Position numbers and translations under genes: made by a program. A DNA stretch of 64,000 nt. Source: Struthio camelus (taxonomy: Eukaryota > Chordata > Aves > Struthioniformes > Struthionidae). Below the pieces are notes generated by a model, which saw nothing but the letters and a program-made list of their open reading frames with translations, was not told the DNA's origin and did not search any database. Within the stretch, counting starts at the first letter, position 1; every line of letters starts with the position of its first letter. Positions 45,949-57,784 of the stretch are shown one piece after another. The stretch lies in NCBI RefSeq assembly GCF_040807025.1, contig NC_090967.1:6936001-7000000 (forward strand), read 5' to 3'.

Positions 45949-46589
45949 GTTTTTTTTTTTTTGCCCCCCCAACTTTGTCGGCGATGCAAACGCCATCAGG
46001 TGCCCGGGGCTGACGCAGCGAGGCTACGCGAGCGGGGGCAAGGGGAGGGAGGAAAGCCGGTGCGCGCCCGGGAGCCGGCCGGCCGAGCACTGTGGGCATC
46101 GGCATGCAAATCACCCTGCAGGACTGACACCGCTGCCGGCGATTACCTTCCCGAGCTCGAGGTAACTGCTTCCAGCCCGCCGTGCAAAATTTGCGGGGAA
46201 ATCGGTACCAAATCACCACCCAGGGAAACGGGGAGGGGGAACGAGCCAGACAAGGGATATTAGGTCATTGGGTGGCCGGGCCGGTGGCCGGCTTCCCCAT
46301 CCCACCCGGCAGCCGGCTGGAAACGGTGCATCCCGGCCCCCGACGGTCCAGGGCCGGTTCAGCCCTGGTACCGGCGAGGGGTCCGGCGGTCCCGAGGGAG
46401 CCCTGCACCAGCCTCCATCCCCGGGGCAGCGGGAGGCTCCCAGGCTGGTTCAATCTCGCCCCCTTGAGGCTCACTCATCTCGGTTTAAGGACACTTCCCT
46501 TCCTTCTCTTTTGCAACGTGAACGCACCGCGCCGATTAGACGCGGCGGAGCGGGGGCATCCTCCGACGGGCTTTGCCCGTGCTCCCACG

Positions 46590-46925
46590 GGAGACGACTG
46601 TTCCTGTTACCTGGGGCAACGGTGGAAAAATTATGGCTGGCATCTAAATTGCCATCATTATGCTCCAGAGCCAACACTCCCCATTTACACTTTATTGTCA
46701 TCTTTTGCTTTAGGGAGATGCTGAGATATTACAGGACTGGGTGACAGAGTAAGATGAGATGGGACGCATGAGTAGATAGACACATAGATAAATGGGTACA
46801 CCCGGAGCTATTATTTCAGCCTGTTTGCAGATCTAGGGAAAGAGCAGCAATCCACACTCCCCCGGGCTAAGGGTAGACTTTATAACAGAGAAGAAAACAA
46901 AATTTGTTTAAATGCAAACCTAAGC
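46590..46925. promoter_or_regulatory. Candidate conserved non-coding element
   Basis: A low-CpG, unique block with AAATTGCCATCATTATGC, CACTTTATTGTCATC, TAGATAGACACATAGATAAA and GAGCTATTATTTCAGCC. It is among the longest CpG-free stretches of the intron. Confidence 0.33.
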
Positions 46926-48194
46926 CTGCAGAACCTGCGGCACTCGGCGGAAAAGCGCTGGCCGCCCCGGCCGCGCCGCGCACCCGAGCAGCTTCCCGAC
47001 GCGGCGCAGACCGGGACCAAGCGACGGGCGAGCGCAGCAGCGGGCAGCGCCGTGCCCCGAGGAGCCCCTCGCCCCGGCCCAGCTCGCCGCCCTGCGCCGG
47101 GGGCGTCGCAGCCCGCCGCTGCTCCGGCGAGGAGCGAGCCGCCCTCCCGACCCGCCGGGCTCTTCACGCAGAAATAACCCCGAGGCCATCTGCAGCGATC
47201 GATAACGAGGCAGAACCCAATCGGTTCCCGGCGCATCCCATCTCCGTGCGGTCTCGTTCACCCGCAGAAGCACTCAGCCGTGCTCACATCTCAAACGCTC
47301 TCCAGACGACACACGTGTCTTATAAGATGTGCCCCCAACCATACATATTAATTTGGAATCGCGCAGACCAGCTCTGGATGTACGAGACAAAGCGACTTGG
47401 ATGGAAAAACTCTTCTAATGGGGCTTCTATGCCGGGATCGCTGCTCCCGGGAGCTGGCGGCGGCCGTGCCGCGGGGAGGCCGAGCTCGGAGCGGAGGCCT
47501 CGGCTGCGCTGCAGGGCGCCGGGACGCGGGGCCCTGCCTCCCCCCAGCCCCGCTGCACGCGGCGTTTTGCGAGATGAGGCACGGCGTCGTCTCGACCCTG
47601 CTCCCGCCTGCACCCGGGGCGAACGCCCTCGGTCGCGTCCAGAGTCCGGCTCTTCCTTTTGCTCCGCCACCATCCTCCCAAAGCAGGGGAGGAGGGATTC
47701 GCAAAGTTACGCAAAGAAATGGAAAAACCCAATGGGAGAAGTCAAATTTGGGCACTGCTCCTCCTTCGGCATTGCACGCGAAGCGAGGGCTAGCAGGGCC
47801 CGAGGGGGCAGAGCAGAGGAGGAACTGCTGAAGAAACGGGGAAAAGAAGAAATTTCGTCTTTCATATGTTTTCAAAAAAAAAAAAAAGGAGAAAGCCAAC
47901 AAGTTCAAAAAATGAGAAGCTTGTCAGGAAAGGGCCCCCGCGCTGCTTCACCCCCTGCAACACGTGTTCGGGACCAAATTGGAGCAGACAACACCGACCT
48001 TTCAGCAGGAGCCCCGACGGGAGCGCAGCCGGCTTGGGCTGCGAGGGCAGAGCGCAGCCCCGGACGCCGGGCGGGACGGACGGGGAGGGGGGACCGACAT
48101 CCCCGGCTGACGGACGCAGGCCAGACAGGCTCCCCTCTGCCTCGCAGGGCTACGTGCTTTCCAAAAAAGGGGTGGGGAAAAAATAGAAGCAGCA

Positions 48195-48515
48195 GATCTC
48201 AATCAGGAATGTATACTTTTGGCACAAAAATACTCCAGTTCCCACGTGCCAGAGACTTACCGGAAAGCCGCAGGGCTGTCCCTGCGCGAGCTCTCCCGCG
48301 CCGGGCTCCTGCTCCGAGCCGGGGGTCCGGGGGTCCGGCAGCCTCTCGCTAGCCCCTCATCACAGCTCCCTGGAATTGCACCAGCTGCTGCAACTCCCAC
48401 CACTCACCCCTCATTAGCATGCAGGCTCGTTAACCCAGCGCTGAGACTAATCAATACTGCCATTAACAAACTAGCCAGGATTAATGCATTTTAACCCGGC
48501 GGGGGACTGAGGCTA
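48195..48515. promoter_or_regulatory. Candidate conserved non-coding element
   Basis: The right half has CTCATTAGCATGCAGGC, CTCGTTAACCCAGCGC, ACTAATCAATACTGCCATTA, ACAAACTAGCCAGGATTAAT and GGCTATTGGTCG. Dense homeodomain (TAAT, TAATC) and CCAAT cores. Confidence 0.37.
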
Positions 48516-49269
48516 TTGGTCGTTTTTCTACCCACCCCGGCAGGAGGAGTTTGCCCCGTGCCCGCCGGAGGCCGGCTCGCTCCCGCCGCCGCCGCCGCCC
48601 CGTCTAAGCCCAAACGGAGGCCGCCAGGTCGCTCTGGATGCGAGCAGCTTGCAGGCGCTGCCGCCCGGCCCTCGGGTCTCAGCCGGCTCCGGCGCGGCTC
48701 GAGGCGCTTTCCGGGCGCAAAGCGTCTCCGTGCAGCCCCCCAACAGCCGGCTCCGCGCCGAGACCCCGAGCGTCTCACCCCGGCGCTTCCCGCAGCCCCG
48801 CCGGGCGCCGCGGGTCACACCTGCTCTTCAAACGCCGGGATGATGGAGCAGCCCAGCGACGGCTGGCGCCCCGGCATCGCCCCGCGCCCGGACCCCCGAC
48901 CCCCCAGACGGTGTTTCCAGGGCCACTTTGGAGGCGAGCGTTATTTCGAGCGGCGCTAAGAAGAGCCCGTCTCTCCTGGCGCTGCCGCTAAAGGCGGCTT
49001 TTCCTCGCCAGCTCGCGGGCCGCCTGCCACTGCAAGGTGCTCCTGCCCCGCAGGGCATCGCCCGGCCCGCCGAGGCCAAAGCGGGCAAAGGGCAGCGGCC
49101 GGGAGGTGGCTCTGCGGCTCCCCGCCCCGGCCCGAGGGTCCGGCGGCGCCGCACGTGCCCCCGACCCGAAAGCGGGTGCCCAGCGCCGGCGCCCTGCTCC
49201 CCGCCGGGGCAGCAGGAAAGGGCTGTTTCCCCGCAGCCCCCTCCCCTCCGCTCCCTGCCTGCCTCTGAC

Positions 49270-49505
49270 CGCCTCTGGCTAAACAGAGATCAGAAATGTT
49301 AGATCTTTCCTAACATCTCCTGCCAGCGCTGTCAGCGGCCCTCTCCAGAGTACCAGGGCCCTCTGTTATGTAAACACAGCACAGTCGCTGTCAAAGATTA
49401 AAAAAAAGAGGCTCATTTGCACATAAAAGCAGCCTCTGCACTAGTTACGGGCACTGTGGCATGTAAGGAAGACTGTAGGTTAAACTCAATAATAATGCAA
49501 GGCGG
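49270..49505. promoter_or_regulatory. Candidate conserved non-coding element
   Basis: An AT-balanced block with AGAAATGTTAGATC, CTGTTATGTAAACACAGC (forkhead-like GTAAACA) and CTCAATAATAATGC, flanked by CpG-rich DNA. Confidence 0.3.
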
Positions 49506-50054
49506 CGGCGAGCGCCGCCCTCCCTCCCGCAGCCCATCTCCGTGGCCTCGCGCCTGCAGAGGCGGCTGGGCTCAGCAGCGCTGCCGGCGGCGGCGCGGGG
49601 GGACGCGGCGCCCCCGCCCCAGCCCCGCTGGCGTTTCGGGGCTCTCCTGGCCTCCAGCCCCTCGCAGCCCCGGAGCCCTGCCGGAGACGTTCCCGGGCCG
49701 GAACGGCGCGCGAGGAGCCGTTTAATCGCGAACGCAGTGAAACCTCCTGTAGCTGCAGCTCGGTCCCGGGGCGAAGCGCTGCCCCCGGGGCCGCAGGGCT
49801 TCCAACCGCGGCCCGCGCCGGGCCGGGCCGGGGGGCCGCGTCCGTCTGGCTCCAAGGACGGCATCAGGCGTTCGGCCGCGCGGTCGGGATCCGTGCAAAT
49901 CTAATCAGATCAGAAATTCGTCGTCAGCGAGACGGGCGGCTGGGAAGTGTAACGATAATTGCGTTAGCGCCGTCGGTGGCGTTTCCGCCTCGGCCGACGC
50001 GGTTCCTCGAGAGAGGCCAGGGCGCCGGGAAGAGCCGCTGCCCGGCAGCAACGC

Positions 50055-50348
50055 CTGAAGGGGAGAAAAGCAAAACAAAAAAGGGGGGAAAAAAGCAAAA
50101 AAAAAAAGGGGGGGAAAAGGCAAAAAAAAAGGGGGGGGAAAAGGCAAAAAAAAGGGGGGGAAAAAACAAAACAAAAAAGGGGGGAAAAAAGCAAAAAAAA
50201 AGGGGGGGAAAAAGCAAAACAAAAAAGGGGGGAAAAAGCAAAAAAAAAGGGGGGGAAAGGCAAAAAAAAGGGGGGGGGGAAGGCAAAAAAAAGGGGGGGA
50301 AAAAACAAAACAAAAAAGGGGGGAAAAAAGCAAAAAAAAAAGGGGGAG
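50055..50348. repeat. A/G-only polypurine minisatellite
   Basis: Alternating blocks of six to nine A, five to nine G and five or six A, separated by GCAAA or CAAAAC, in units of about 22-27 bp over about 290 bp. Almost pure purine on the plus strand, so triplex or G-quadruplex structures are likely. It creates Lys/Gly-rich and Phe/Pro-rich false frames. Confidence 0.96.
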
Positions 50349-52059
50349 GAAGCCCCCCAGAGCAGAGGGTCTCGGGGGAGGCAGGGGGAAGGCGGCCGGA
50401 CGGCCGGGAAGGGCAGGGCCGAGGCGGCGAAAGGGAGAGCAGGGAGCCCGCTGGGGGCTGCCCCAAGCCAGGACGGGCGCGCGGAGGCTGCGAGCCCGGG
50501 CAGGGCGACGGCCCGCTGCGTGCCTCGGTTTCCCCCGCCGCCGCGGCCCGGGCCCGCAGCACGGCTGGCACCGCCGGAGCATCTTCTCCATCCCCCCCCC
50601 CGCCCGCTAACCGCCCCCCAGCCGGACGCGGGACGCGGGACGCGCTCTGCTTCGCGAGCCGGCGGCGCCGGCGGAAAGGTGCATCCGCTCCGGAGCGGAG
50701 CAGCTCCCAGCGGCGCCCGGCAGTTGCTCTCCCCTGCCTCGCGCCGCTGTTCGTTTCCCATTCCTTCGTCGGCTGCCGCTTTATTTGCACGAGGCGTTTT
50801 TGTCGCAGCCGCTCACTGGGGGAGGTGGGGGGGGGGGCAGCGCGTTTCGCCGGTGACTTTTTAACCTTGCAACGCTTTAATTCGAAGGAAATTTCACGCC
50901 AGCGGCGGGAGCGGTTTGGGAACGTGTTTGCCGACAAGCGCGCCCGCGGTAACTTGCTCGGGAGGGAGGGAGAGGAGCGAGGCCGCGCGGGAGGCGGCCG
51001 CCCGCCCCGGGCACGCGGGGACCCCGAATCCAAAGGAGGACGCGCGACGCCTCTTCCCAGCCCCGAGGCCGACGGGCGGCGCAGCCAAAAGCGCCGTAGT
51101 TTATCACGCCGGCCCCTGACAGCTCCCTTTGACGGGGTCCCACGGCGGGGGGGGGGGGGAGCGGTGCCTTTTGTCTGCCCAGCAATTAATTATTTCCTGG
51201 CTAACGATGAACTCCGGCTTTGCCAAGCAGGTAGCGGCGGAGGCACGAGGCCGGTCGCCCTCGCCGGCACGCGGCTCTGCAGCCCGGGGGCGGCCGGGGG
51301 GCGAGAGGCCGCGCTCGGCACGACCCACGGGGCCGGCCGCGGAGGCAGGAGCCGAGCCGGGAGCCCGGAGCGATGCTCCCCGGCCGGCGGCGCCCCGACG
51401 AGGGGCGAAGCAGGGGGCGCGGGGCGGGCGCCAGCCGGGCGCCTCCGAGCGGGCTGCGCGGCGGCGGCGGGGGCTTCGCTGCGCCAGCCCGCCGCCCCGA
51501 GGAGCTGATAACCGCGTGATAGAGGTCTGCCTTAATGGAGAAAATCCATTTAGGTTCACTCGATACTCTCCCCACAGGCTTTCATTACCCCTCGGGGGTC
51601 CGCGGGCAAGCTGCGAGCCCACATCCAAGCCGTGCCGCGCGCCCGCCTCGCCGCGGCCGCGCCGGAGGGAGGGAAGGGGGCCCGGCACGCGGTGTTTCAG
51701 CCCCGAGCCCGCGGCAGCGGGAGGCAAAAAGCAGCGTCGACGTCCCGCCGGGGTCGGGGGCAGGACCCCGAATCCAGGCGGTGGCCGTGCACGAGCTCGC
51801 TGCTGGCGGCAAGGCGGAAAGCAGCAGGGCTCTCGTCGTCGCTGCCGGCCACGCCGCTCCTCCGGCAGCCTCGCGCGCCTCCGCCCAGGCCGGAAACCGG
51901 CGGCCGCCTCCGTCCCCGCTCTGCGCCCCCCGCCCCGGCCTCTCGCGCAGCCCGCGCCCGACCCGAACGCGCCGCACCGAGGCCGCTCGCGGCGACGCCT
52001 CCCGCGCTGGACCCTCCGCCGGCGCGACGGCGCGGGAAGACGCTAAGGAGCCTGGAACA

Positions 52060-52420
52060 AAAGTAAAATAATTAGCGGGAGCTCCCAGCTTGGCCTCCCG
52101 CTCGCCCCTCCGGTTTAAGGCTAGTTAATAGCTAGTGTTCTCTGGTTAGGCCTGAATGACATGTTCAGCGTTATAATAACCGAGCTATTACTTGCTGTAT
52201 TGATGCATTCCCCCTGCCGGCAGCCTGCTCATCCCGCTCGGCGCAGAGCAGCCGGTTAAAGCTCCTTCAGTCAATATCAGTTCTATTTTTCATTACTCCC
52301 TGGAAATGTGGCTCTTGGAAGCTCATCCGTCATTCAATTACGCCCTGGTTCAGTCCTATCATACACGTGTCATAAAGTTCCTCAGATCTGAACTGCTGTT
52401 AATTTTCTGCGCCGTCCCGA
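52060..52420. promoter_or_regulatory. Candidate conserved non-coding element
   Basis: A long unique block with AAAATAATTAGCGGG, GCTAGTTAATAGCTAGTG, CGTTATAATAACCGAGC, TGTATTGATGCATTC, TCAATATCAGTTC and TCATTCAATTACGCC. It has the look of a deeply conserved forebrain or eye-type enhancer. Confidence 0.4.
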
Positions 52421-52649
52421 GGGGATGCCCGGGACGTGCCTGGAAAGGAAGCAGCGAGCCGAGGGCATGCCGGGTACGAGGGGCGCTTCGGCGAGGCGGG
52501 GGCCGCCGGGCCGGCAGCCCCCGGCACCGCTGGCTTTTTGCCGGCCGGCTGGCGGGCGAGCGCTGGGAAAGGCCCCCTCCCCGCGCCCGGCCCGGGCACC
52601 CGGAGCGCACGACCTTGGCAGCGCGGGCAATTTCTTCCTCCGGCTGGTT

Positions 52650-52855
52650 TATTCTTTTATCAGGTGTTGGTTTAACAGGGCGAGTTTCCCCCGCCTCCCC
52701 CTTCCCCTTTAATCCTATCGGCATCTGTGTTCAGCACGTCCGCACACAGAGTAATCACCTGCCTGGCAGATTTGTCACTTCACCAGATGTAATCGGAGAA
52801 ATTTTGTTTTTTTTTTTTTGAAACCCTCCTTATTTTCTGTTTCTTAGAAGCTGCA
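52650..52855. promoter_or_regulatory. Candidate non-coding element
   Basis: AT-balanced, with TTTAATCCTATCGGC, GAGTAATCACCTGCC (E-box next to TAATC) and CAGATGTAATCGG; ends in a T run. Confidence 0.28.
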
Positions 52856-53429
52856 GCTCCCGGGCAGAGGCCGCTGTCGCAGACGGTACCCGCCCCGCGT
52901 TATTTCTCTCCTAACCCAAGGGCTCCAACCCTTAAAAATACAAGGCGGCACGGTCCCACTCCCCTGCCCAAAGACCCGGGGTTCAGCTTCTCCTGTTTTC
53001 ACCCATTCTGGCAGCCCCGGCTCTCCGCGGCCGGAGGGGAGCAGGAGGCGGCAGCTGTCCCGTCGCTGCCCCTCGCGTGCCACCGGCCGCAGCGTGGGAG
53101 GGACGATGACGCTGCCAACCCGCCGCCCCTCCGCGCACCTCCAGCCCCGACCCGCGCGGAGCCTCCCGCTAAGCCGGGACGGACGCGTGCCGGCGGCCGC
53201 GGCGCGGCGGCCCCCTCCCCATCCCGCCGCCGCCGCCGCGCGCAGGTACTTCCCGCTCGCAGATATAGATCCGTCCGCCCAGACGGCTTCCAAAGTGCTT
53301 CATAAACGCTATCGACCGAGTGGATTAGCACTGCCGTGCAGCTGCCCCCAGGGCAGCAGCGCTGACCCCCCGCTCCGGGACCGCCGGGGACCGCGGCAGG
53401 ACGGCGTGCGCCCCGGACCGCGATCTGCC

Positions 53430-54285
53430 ACCGCGGCAGGGTGCTCTGCACCCTGGACCACCATGCTCACGGCCGTCCCTGCAGCCGCGGCAGGGCAGCG
53501 CGTGTCCCAGACCGCCATGCTCAGGGCTGTCCCTGCAGATGTGGCAGGATGGCATGCACCCCAGACCACGATGCTCACGGCCGTCCCTGCAGCCGCGGCA
53601 GGACAATGTGTGTCCCAGACCACGATGCTCAGGGCTGTCCCTGCAGATGTGGCAGGATGGCGTGCTCCCTGGACCACGATGCCCATGGCCGTCCCTGCAG
53701 CCGCGGCAGGATGGCGCGTGTCCCAGACCGCAATGCTCACGGCCGTCCCTGCACCCATGGCAGGATGGCGTGCTCCCTGGACCACGATGCCCACGGCCAT
53801 CCCTGCAGCCACGGCAGGGTGTTGTGTGCCCTGGACCACGATGCCCACGGCCATCCCTGCAGCCACGGCAGGGTGTTGTGCGCCCTGGACCACGATGCCC
53901 ACGGCCATCCCTGCAGCCACGGCAGGGTGCTGTGCGCCCTGGACCACGATGCCCACGGCCATCCCTGCAGCCACGGCAGGGTGTTGTGCGCCCTGGACCA
54001 CGATGCCCATGGCCATCCCTGCAGCCACGGCAGGGTGTTGTGCGCCCTGGACCACGATGCCCACGGCCATCCCTGCAGCCACGGCAGGGTGTTGTGCGCC
54101 CTGGACCACGATGCTCACGACTGTCCCTGCAGCCGCGGCAGGACAGCGAGCGCCTTGCACCACAATGCTCACGACTGTCCCTGCAGCCGCGGCAGGACAG
54201 CGCATGTCCCAGACCACGATGCTCAGGGCCGTCCCTGCAGCCGCGGCAGGACGGCGCGTGCCCCGGGCCGCGATGCTCATACACC
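53430..54285. repeat. 54-bp minisatellite, about 15 copies
   Basis: The unit runs GACCACGATGCCCACGGCC, ATCCCTGCAGCCACGGCAGG, GTGTTGTGCGCCCTG. Adjacent ACCACGATG copies at 53834 and 53888 are 54 bp apart. Central copies are nearly identical and the outer copies more diverged. Since 54 is a multiple of 3, all six frames can stay open as 18-residue repeats. These are not real proteins. Confidence 0.96.
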
Positions 54286-54469
54286 CCGGGATGCCACCAA
54301 GGCTGTCGCAAGGCCCCCACGAGCAGGCTGCGATCTGCAGCCCTGCCGGAGGGCTGCGCAACGGGAAGAGCCTCCATCCCCGCGGCCTTCCCGGCCAGAT
54401 TTCGCCCGACGTCAGCGTCCAGCCCCAGCCCAGCCAGCCTCAAACTTTCCTTTTTGCTCTCCCTTCAGC

Positions 54470-54700
54470 ACACGAACAAGACTTACCGCTCACTTTCGGG
54501 CATGGCTAATGACTGGCCTAATTGATCTCCGGCGAGCCTCTGCTCCTCTCTGGGTGATCGATGCTGGCACCCATTCAAGGCGCTTCGAAAAGCCATTTCT
54601 CACTCCTTCCCCGCCCCCCGCCCCCTCCTCAGCCCCACTGCAAACGCGCATTGATCAGGGAAAGGATCAATACGATAGACAATAACGAAAGGCGGCTGGG
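54470..54700. promoter_or_regulatory. Candidate non-coding element
   Basis: Contains GCTAATGACTGGCC, TAATTGATCTCCGG, GCATTGATCAGGG, GGATCAATACGATAG and ACAATAACG. Several TTGATC/GATCAA cores in a compact block. Confidence 0.3.
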
Positions 54701-56159
54701 AAGTCCTGCGGGAGGGAGGGGAGCAGAGGGATAGGAGAGCCGGGGAGAACGAGGGGCGCAGCCCCCCGAGCAGCCCCTGGTTCAGCCTGGAGGCACCACC
54801 AGCGAGCTCGGCAGGCGCGCAGGGGCAGGGGCGATCGCCGGCGGCCCCGGCCCAGCCGCCTGGCACAGGAGGTCTCGGCACCTTCTCGAGCCTCCTCCCA
54901 GCACCGGGGAGCTGCCGGTCTCCGGCTGCGCGAGGAGGGGGCCCGGCCCGCGCGGGCTGCGGGAGCCGGCGACGCCGCGCGCCCCCCCCACCCCGGACGC
55001 CCCGGTTGCAGCCGCTGCGCGGGGACCCCGCGCGCCCCAGCCCCTGCCGAGCCGGGGCATGCCGCCGAGGGATGCCGCCTTTTGCACCCGGGCGCCCGCT
55101 GCCCGGCCCCGCGTGCGAGCCAGAGCCGCGGCTCCGGCCCCCGGCCAGCAGCCCCCGGCTCGCCTGCTGCCGGGAGCCGCGCTGGCTTCTCCCCCTCGGC
55201 CGCAGCCTGGCTCGGGGGGCGCCGCTCCTCTCGATGCGATCAGTTAACGGAGGTGGCAAAGGCGGAGCAGGACGGCGATGGAGGGTGCTCCACGGATGGA
55301 GGGAGGCAGGGGGGTCACGGGGCCGACGAACGCACTTATTTCTTTGCCTGTCCCCTCCTTTTTTTTTTTTTTTTTAACCTTCCCCCCTCCTCTCTTCCCT
55401 TCCTTCCTTCCCCCAGCCAAATTTGACCTAATTTGGCGTGATCTATGGGGGTCTCCACTTCACAGGGCACAATGGCACCCCAGCCCCCCCCCCCAGCTCC
55501 TTTCACCGCGGTTTAAGTCTTTTCGCTTTGTCCATTCACTCAGAGACTAATCAGATTAAATCCTTCCCAAAGGTGCTCCCTCCCCCCCCCCCCCCCCGGG
55601 AAGGGGCCTCTTCCCCGGGCAGCTTTCGGCCGGGACCTTCGGCGGCGGGCGGCAGCAGGAGGGAGAGCGGAGCGCCGGGACGCCAGGCAGCGCTCCCCCC
55701 GCTCCTCGGGGAATGCCTCCCCCTTGTCGGCAACGCTTCACGTTTCAAGTCAGGCGAAAGGATCATCTAAGAACAGAAGAAATTTAGTAAAAAGGCTTTT
55801 TTGGGGTTTTTCCCCCCCCCCCACTTTCCGCCCGAGAGGAATTTGCACCAGGCGGAAGCGTTCGCTCCCCAGCAGTCGCCCTTGACCAAACTCCTCGGAG
55901 CGGGACGCGACGGGCGCTTCGGAGGCAGAGGAGGCCCCCGGCGGCCCCGCGCTCCCTCTCTCGCCCAAGCCCTTCAGGCCAACCCGCTCCTGCCCCCGCG
56001 CATCTTGGGGAAGGGACTAAAACCGTCCCGGGGGCACAAAACCAGCGCGAGGGAGAAGGGCGATTCCTGGGCAATAATTCCCCCCCCCCCAACCCCGAAA
56101 CTTCTCAGGCCTTGTCCCGCTCCTCTCCCCAAACGCTGCAGCCCCCCGCCCCTTGCCCG

Positions 56160-56370
56160 AAATTCACAGAACGCGCCCACCAAACTTCCAAAATCGATTG
56201 CAATTCGTTTTGGGCCCAGCTCTACGCACAAATGCATTCGACACGGCCACTCTCCCCCGGCCAGGATTGTATGCAAAGGCAGTTAGGGGTCAATGAATAA
56301 TTCATACTCCGCTGTCTTTCAGAATTATACTGTGGAAAAATAAATCTGAGACTATATAAAAAAAAAAAGA
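56160..56370. promoter_or_regulatory. Candidate non-coding element
   Basis: An AT-balanced stretch with AAAATCGATTGCAATTCG, GTCAATGAATAATTCATAC (palindromic GAATAATTC) and AGAATTATACTG, then an A tract. Confidence 0.28.
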
Positions 56371-57784
56371 GAGAAAGAATAAAGAGCATGGGGGCTGGGG
56401 GGGATGCCGGGGAGGCAGATCGTCCCCCTCCGGCCCGCGCAGGGATGAAAGCGCCCGGCGCGCGAGAACCTTCTCTTCCATTGAACAATCCCGCATTCAG
56501 GTCCGTGCGGAAACCACCTTAAATCCTTCCTGTGCTTTGTTCTGGTCGCCTTTTCACCGCAGTCTTAAGGAGGTGGGGAGAGGTCCGCGGCGTCGGGGCG
56601 GGGGGGAAGGGGTCTTGAGGGGGGTCCCTTTGAAGAAACCCACTCATCCGTTCGGCTGCTTGAGTTCAAGGCGGCGGCGTGCTGGGGCGAGCCGAGGAGA
56701 AGGGAAAGGCTCCGGTCCAAGCCGCCGGCCCGGCGGGGTGCTGGCGTGCCGCGGCCCCGGCCCCGGCTCGGGCAGGCCCGGCAGCACGGCGCCCACGGAC
56801 GAGCCAGGGCCGAGCTCGGCCGAGACCCCGTTCTCCCCCAAAACGGCCCGGGCCGCCCCCGTCCTTCCCCACCGGAGCGGCAGGAGCGGGGCGCTGGCGC
56901 CCGCCGCCCCCGGCCCCGCTCTCCCCAGCCACGGCTCGCCGCGGCCACGTGCTCGCGGCACGATTTGCTAAGAGGGAGCAAAGGAAGCAGGAGTCGCTTT
57001 AATTTGGCTATTTAAAAATAAAGAAATAACACCGGCTTTGAAAGCCTGGAGGGGTCCCAGCGGAGAGACCTCCAGCTCCCCCTTCAAAGGCCGCCTCTGC
57101 TTTCTTCCACCCGTTAGCAGCGCACAAAGGTGCACGAGCACTTTCGTCTCGGTGGAAAGACCTTTTTAATTGGTTCCAGGCAGAAGGTTAAAATCTCTCC
57201 CCTTCCCTGCACACTTTTTTAAGAGGGAAAGAGAAAAAAAAAAAAAAAGGCAGGGGGGGTGGCAGGCGAAAGGGGACGGGGTTCAGGAAGGGAAAGAGGC
57301 AGGAGAGGCCGCGGCGGGGGGGCGACGCTCGCGGGGAAGGGGGGGCGCTGGGGGCCAGGGCGCTCTGCGGGAGCCCGGCAGCACGGGCAGAAACGGCGCT
57401 TTCGAAGGTTTCCGAAGGGATAAAGTGTTTTCCGGAGGGAGCGGGCGGAGGAGGCGTTTCTGGGGCCGGACGAGCAGGGCTCGCCCAGGCGGGGCGCGCA
57501 GGAGGCGTCGAACGCCACGGGCGAACCGGCTCCCGCCCGGCCCTCGCTGCTCCGCGCGGGCCGAGGGCAGCCGCAGCCCCCCGCGCCGGGCGGCACGGCC
57601 CCCTCCGTCCCCGCCCCTGCCCCGAGGGAGGACGGCGGGTCCCCGGGGCGTCCGCCAACCGGCCCCTCGGCCGCCCCTCCGTCCCCCCGTCCCTGCCCCT
57701 CCGGCAGCCGCCGTCCCCCAGGCGCCGGCGTTTCCTTCTGCAACGAGCGGGAGCGGAGAAAGGGCATCAGTGACCGAACCGGGG

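Noticed and set aside
49924-51508. Lys/Gly-rich (plus) and Phe/Pro-rich (minus) frames of 228-510 codons
   Set aside because: Translation of the polypurine repeat and adjoining CpG-rich DNA.
53094-54685. Frames of 330-470 codons with 18-residue repeats
   Set aside because: The 54-bp minisatellite keeps every frame open. No start context, domain or exon borders.
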